DNA from: Ceratothoa steindachneri
Taxonomy: Eukaryota > Arthropoda > Malacostraca > Isopoda > Cymothoidae
Reading direction: 5' to 3'
Length of the DNA stretch: 64,000 nucleotides
Assembly: GCA_963969495.1 (NCBI GenBank)
Contig: OZ018337.1
Coordinates: 84,604,777-84,668,776 of the forward strand
This document shows positions 58,651-64,000 of the stretch, piece after piece; positions within the stretch are counted from its first letter, which is position 1, and each line of letters begins with the position of its first letter. Under the pieces are notes generated by a model. The model saw only the letters and a program-made list of their open reading frames with translations, was not told where the DNA came from and searched no databases. The position numbers and the translations under genes were made by a program.

Positions 58651-61600
58651 CATCACTAAATTTAGGATTTAAAACGGGGTTTTATTTGGTTATGACATGT
58701 TTTTTTATTAAAGTTATTTCTAATAATTCTTTTATAATATCAAAAAACAAAATAGTGAAATTTAGAAATACATATAAGTATTGAGTTTTTAGGAAATTTT
58801 TAAACCCCAAAGAATTACAAATGTTGAAGTTAAGAAAATTTTAAAAAATTTAACCATCGCTGCTTTTTTTGGGATTTTAAATTTTAATGTTACTAGCAAA
58901 GCGCAAGCCCCCAACATAGTGGGTAATAGCAAAACCATTGCCATGTATATAAATATATATTCAAAAATATTCGACAGAAAGACGGAAATCCCGAATCTAA
59001 GGTGAAACAAGATATTTTTGACAGAAATCCAGAAATAGAAAAGATTCAAGACACAAATTCTGCCGACACGAGCAAAGGGGATTAATCCGCAAGAAAGGAG
59101 GGATTAAGGCAGAATCCTGCTATGGCCTACAAGTAGGAGGGTGGCGGAAAAAATAGGAAAAAGCATGAATAAGAGAAGATTTTAAGGAGGAAGGGAGGTA
59201 TAAGCCTGTCGCCTTTGGCCCCAATGTCATGGCTAATGAGATCTTCGGGGTGAAATTGAGCAGGACTTGTAAATTAGTATTTGAGGAGATTTCGTCCATT
59301 TAAGATATTCTATCACCACTCCTCCTTCATTTTCAACCCTTTGCTATTTTGATTGGCCTTGTGTAGATTTAAAGGTGTAATAAACGTTTATTACCAAATA
59401 ATAATAATTATAAACACAAATATTTAAATTCATTTTACCTAGTGGCTTAGAATGTTTCTAGTATGCATCACATATTCACAATTAATTCAAACATTGTTCC
59501 CATCTGTCTTGCGAGATATTATTTATTTGTTATTGAGGTGGTATAAGGCCATTAGCGATAAATTTTGGGGTAATTTATGATAACTTTTCGGAAACTAACT
59601 TTTAGATTGAAACCGAGGGTGGGAGAGAATAAAGTCCTTACGTAGAATAGTTGGGAAGATTTATGTGTTTTCCCCAGTCTGTTTGTTCTTTTCATCGGGA
59701 GAGGGTTCGAGAGAGATGAGATATTGTAATGGCTGTTGTATGAAGTAGATTTTTATTGGTATTTATTCTTTGGTCGGTCTAGTCCAGGGCTTTTATTTTT
59801 ATTGTTTAAAGAACATTTAGGCACAAAATTGTTCTCAGTAGATAGACACTAACGTACAAAATTCTATAAAATATTCTTCTAATTATCGTACCTTGAATTA
59901 AGTTGTGGGTCATTATTTTGGTCTTCGTAAAACTCAATTTGAGTCCATTTTAGAAAGTCATAATTTTCTGATATGAGTGGCTGAACTTTTCTTACTTATA
60001 AAGAATAAGTGAGTGGAAGAAGTGATGATTGTTGAAGATAAAATAATAGGAACAGCTGAAGGATATATCGTTATCCAATAATAGTAAAATAAAATAAAGA
60101 GATGTTTGGACGTTGGTCACAGCGGACTCAACATGTTATTGGAATATCTTGCCAATAGGTAATCAGGGAGATCGGGAGAGAGGAATCTTTATGCATCATT
60201 TGAAAGACCCAAGTTATCATGGATTGAATGTTCCGAAATAGTTTGAGAGAGAGTGAGTGATCTTCCAGTTGCCGCAATTTTTTTACCACTCTTCGCATAT
60301 TTTATATTTACATTCTCTTACATCTCTTTTTAGGTTTTATTATTTAATTACTATTGTCTTTGTATCAGAATTAATAATATAATTATGTTACTATTTGCAC
60401 ATGTTGAACAAGAACAGAAAAGAAGTACATTACGTACGAAAATGTAATATTGCGGACGTAAATATTATGGGTGTAACTACGAAAAAGTTTACTTTTGATC
60501 ACTACACCTAAAGTAATTGTCCATATAAGAATTGTGCTACAATTAAAAGCATAATACTAAGATTAAAGAACAAAGTACAAGAATTATTAATATATGTAAC
60601 CATTAAAAGGTTGCATCCTCTTCACCTATTTTTGATTTAATTAAAGAGACCTCCGTTAAAATTAAGCAGTTGAATTTCTTTATCAAAGCAAAATATTAAT
60701 ACTCAAATGGACCATTAACTTTCCTCAATTTTTCCTTTACTGATCGGTAGAAAGATGGAGAATTTCTTCTGCAAACCACATATATTTTCTATTGCAGTGT
60801 TGATCCATTTTATTTATTATTTTATGTCTCGAACTCTTAGGATAGAGTTATAAATCGTGTATTTTTCATACATATTTTAGATATAAATAATAATACCTTG
60901 AGAGACCAGCAGACGCTGTCTGGTTTCTCTATAAATTTTACATTAATCATTTGCTAAATTTAGTGAGTAATTAATTTAAGTTTCCTTATTATTGTAGACC
61001 AAATTGTTCATCTCCATCTTGCCAAATTAAACTATAGAGATTATTGGCTTGTGTATCGTCCATTTATTAAAGCGCTTTTTTCTTATTTATCTATATTTTC
61101 GATATTTGCATCCCTTTATTTCCTTTTATTTAACCATATTTTTCTTTTTCGCTTTATTCATCAAATTAGTTCCCTCTGTACAATTGCTGCTCTCATGACA
61201 CTAAATATTTCGATGTTCCCTGTTACTTTCGTTGAATTATTTGGCCAAATACTTTGCTACTTTAAGGCTACTAAATTTACCTATATAAAAAGTGTAACTA
61301 CCACAAATGAAAGGTTTGGACAAAAATGTAAGATTTGGCTAAGAAAGCTTCATTAGTAACTTTTATTTGAATCTTCCTTTCAGTTCTTCATCGATGTCTA
61401 TTCTTATGGCAGAGGTATTCCACCCAGCATTTTGTGTCAAGTTCGTACCAATAAATCTCTCATTTATTCTTTCTTTGCGTTTATATAAAATAGTTCACAT
61501 AAAACTTCATTTTCTTTTGCTGCAATTAGCTATAATACCGATAGCTTGTATTAGCACACCAAACGTCCATGCGTCCTTCGAACTTTAGATATAAAAGCAC

Positions 61601-64000
61601 ATTAATTGAACCAAAGAAAGATTTAGAAGAAGTGAATCGTTGATCTTCGAGTTAAGATTCTATGCTTACCCAATGCAAACTACTCGTATGGTTGCAAGAA
61701 AAGGTTAGAATAAATGGTAGAAATATCTTACGGCAATGTTATCCTTAAGGAATTTGGGGGCAACAAATGTCTTAAATTGTGAGAAACACATCGAATATCA
61801 TAAAATTACTCTTGAAATGGGGATATAATTTTCGCTAAAAGGGACTATCAAGGTAAGCAAAACTGCTTTAGATATTCCGTTAATGGGCCGCTAACTTGAA
61901 TCTGCTTAGTTCATATCTTCGTTCATGTTTCATTGTGTTTAAAATTTGTTCTCTCCTTTTGTTCCATTTAAGATTATTCTTATTTTATTTTAATCCCTTT
62001 TCTCATCTTTTCCAGCCATAAAATAACTTTAATAGATGAATGCTCCTGAGAAATATATGAATTATATGTCTGATAGCAGTATGGCGACGAATACAACTAG
62101 GTCGGTAAAATAAAATCAACTAATCTGATAAAAATAAAATTAATAAATTATATTAATAGGCACGTTTTGCCTGTACTATAATTCCTAAGGGAGCGAACAC
62201 TTTAATCTGTCAAAGCAAAGAAAGTAATGTTTCTTTATGGCAAAGGAGAAAAATATATTATAAGCACGAGCTTAAGGATCCTTGCCCTCATTGCTCGACT
62301 AACATTCTATGATTCTGGCGTATTAATTTAGATAATAATCTAATGGCAAATTATCAGTTCCTAACTAAATATATTTTTTAGGTTTCTATTAACTATAAAA
62401 TTAATTAGCAAACATTTACGCTCTTATTTAAATTCAGGACAATTTTTGTTTTTTAAAGTTTTACATTTTTAATTGTTGTCAATTTCATACATTGAGTTTT
62501 GCCAGCAAAGATTTTTCAGAGCAAAAAAAACATTCTCTGAATTTATAAGATGGCAAATTATAATTGAACAAAAAACACTTAAACGAAACGTATCGAAGAA
62601 ATCACTAAACCGACGACATTTTCTAATATTGCACAGATGTGTTTTTCTCCAGAGACTTTTCCCAAATGAAAAAGGTTCATGGCGAGTTGCTCCAATTTTT
62701 CCTGAGGAGAGTCTGTGTATCTTCTTCATTATTATTTGTGCGACGCTCACATCACCTGGATCATTACTTCTTCGTGCAAGAGGCCCAATAACATTCATAG
62801 GGCTCCCTTTTACCTCAGGCGATGTTTAGATCAATTCATAGCACAATCTCTCCTCACATTTACAATTCCATTTATTATTAAAACTTCTTCTACTTCTTTT
62901 AAAACCCTCATCAATTAATAACACTTTAAGTATATATTTTCGTCACAAACCGACCTCTCTTTTTTTTGCTGCCTCTCATGGATCTCCTCATTCTTCTCTC
63001 CTGTTCTTCTCACAAAAGAGGTTTGTAATTCTCTTTAAAAGCTCCTTCATAAAGTCTTTTTTTAATTTTCTTTCCCTCTGTCTCCTTTCTCTTTTACGCA
63101 CTCTTTCAAGGGTATTTTGACATAAATAGATGTTGTTTTAAAGATTTAATGTCTGTTTTGCATGTGACGTGTTTTACGTTAAGTTTGGTCTATAAACGTC
63201 AATATCTGCAAGAAGTGGATTGTAAATCAGAGAGAGAGAGTTGAAATAAAAAGAAGTAATTATTTAAACAATTTCAAATTGTTGCATCCCGAAGAAATTT
63301 TATAAATAAGAAAGAAAAATGAACCTAATATCTTGGCCAATGTTTGAAACAATAACTACCCATTTCAGATGAGTACTGTAACCAAGTAGAAGTAAGTTAA
63401 CCCCGAAAAAGACCAATGCATCCAATACTTACCTACGACAACCGGATACCACGCTTATTTATCAAACTACACTCAAAATCATAGTTTTTAATATCGACTA
63501 CAAAATTGCAAAGAGCACAACGTAAGCCGAGTAAAAAATATACATTGACCCGGAAAAAAATACAAGTCAATAGAGATTAAACGGTTCTCCAGTCGGCCCG
63601 TTAAAGATCATCAACAATTTCAGCAAAGAAACAAACAAAGGAAAGACAATGGAAAGAAAAAGAATAACCCATGTGTCGGAAAGCAAATAAATTAAAAAGT
63701 GAAAATAATTGAAATGGTTAATTCCAACATTTAACCCTCGAGCAGAATAAAGTCAACGGAGAGAAACTTATTAACTTGCTCTATCATTTCTCCCTTTAAC
63801 TTTTTTAATTACTCTACCAAACCATCTATACTCTGCTCTGCTCTGCTTTCGCTAGCTTTCCTCTACTAGAGCACACTCAACCTGATTTCAAATATATTCA
63901 GCATTAACTATGCCTTCTTTGGGTATTTGACGGTGCTAAATTGTCACCATATACCTAAATTATATTACACAGCCATCTAATGCGAGAAAAATGCCTTCAA
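58651..64000. other. Unassigned AT-rich sequence to the window end
   Basis: Frames considered were 58,789-59,049 (minus, hydrophobic, 86 codons), 61,051-61,356 (plus, 101 codons, hydrophobic) and 62,469-62,798 (minus, 109 codons, overlapping an opposite-strand frame of 118 codons). The hydrophobic ones reflect T-rich sequence. The minus frame at 62.5-62.8 kb has a protein-like upstream half (KIHRLSSGKIGATRHEPFSF) and might be an exon, but no family or splice context supports it. Confidence 0.45.

Noticed and set aside
58478..58784. Frames with long alternating tyrosine-isoleucine runs
   Set aside because: Translation of the (TA)n microsatellite.
61051..61588. Hydrophobic 101- and 73-codon frames that could suggest membrane proteins
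   Set aside because: T-rich DNA yields F, L and I runs in any frame; no motif, start context or conservation evidence.

Overview
This is AT-rich eukaryotic (metazoan) DNA with no bacterial-style gene organisation. The long reading frames are short, broken or shadows, and most of the recognisable coding sequence belongs to decayed transposable elements of at least nine kinds. The mix (RTE, CR1/L2 and Jockey-like LINEs, Helitron, hAT, Tc1, mariner, piggyBac, LTR elements with 5-bp target duplications) plus long (TA)n tracts suggests an invertebrate, perhaps an arthropod. The species cannot be read from the sequence. No rRNA, tRNA, CRISPR array or complete housekeeping gene was found.

Layout. 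71-1371 is a solo LTR with a perfect 5-bp target duplication and an internal tandem repeat. 3214-3299 is a compact double inverted repeat. 7.8-9.8 kb holds an RTE-type LINE tail followed by a Helitron helicase relic. 11.9-14.3 kb is a CR1/L2-type LINE whose reverse-transcriptase segment is tandemly repeated and whose 3' end has a hairpin and (ATT)n tail. 15.98-16.44 kb is a Tc1-type transposase relic. 19.2-21.3 kb is a ZBED5-like hAT relic with a recognisable 5' terminus. 24.7-25.5 kb (minus) is a piggyBac relic. 28.18-28.31 kb is a Jockey-like LINE scrap.

28,338-36,332 is the centrepiece: an LTR-internal-LTR-internal-LTR array flanked by the 5-bp duplication ATTAG. Its middle LTR is a precise chimera of the two outer ones, the expected product of unequal crossing-over between LTRs. 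The 2,063-bp internal unit carries one interrupted gag-like reading frame and no pol, so it looks non-autonomous. 36,699-38,838 is a separate DNA transposon with imperfect terminal inverted repeats, a decayed gene of a multicopy family, and (TA)n tracts on both sides.

The distal half (39-64 kb) is mostly unassigned AT-rich DNA. It contains a hAT C-terminal scrap (46.3 kb), a diverged 128-bp tandem pair (49.5 kb), the best host-gene candidate (a small secreted eight-cysteine protein, 52,656-52,270, minus), possible gag remnants (56.1-56.4 kb), a 65/50-bp minisatellite (57.2-57.6 kb) and a mariner relic (58 kb, minus) next to a long (TA)n tract.

The window is best read as an intergenic or intronic region built by layered insertions. 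Family assignments come from recalled motif order and residue patterns, not from database searches.
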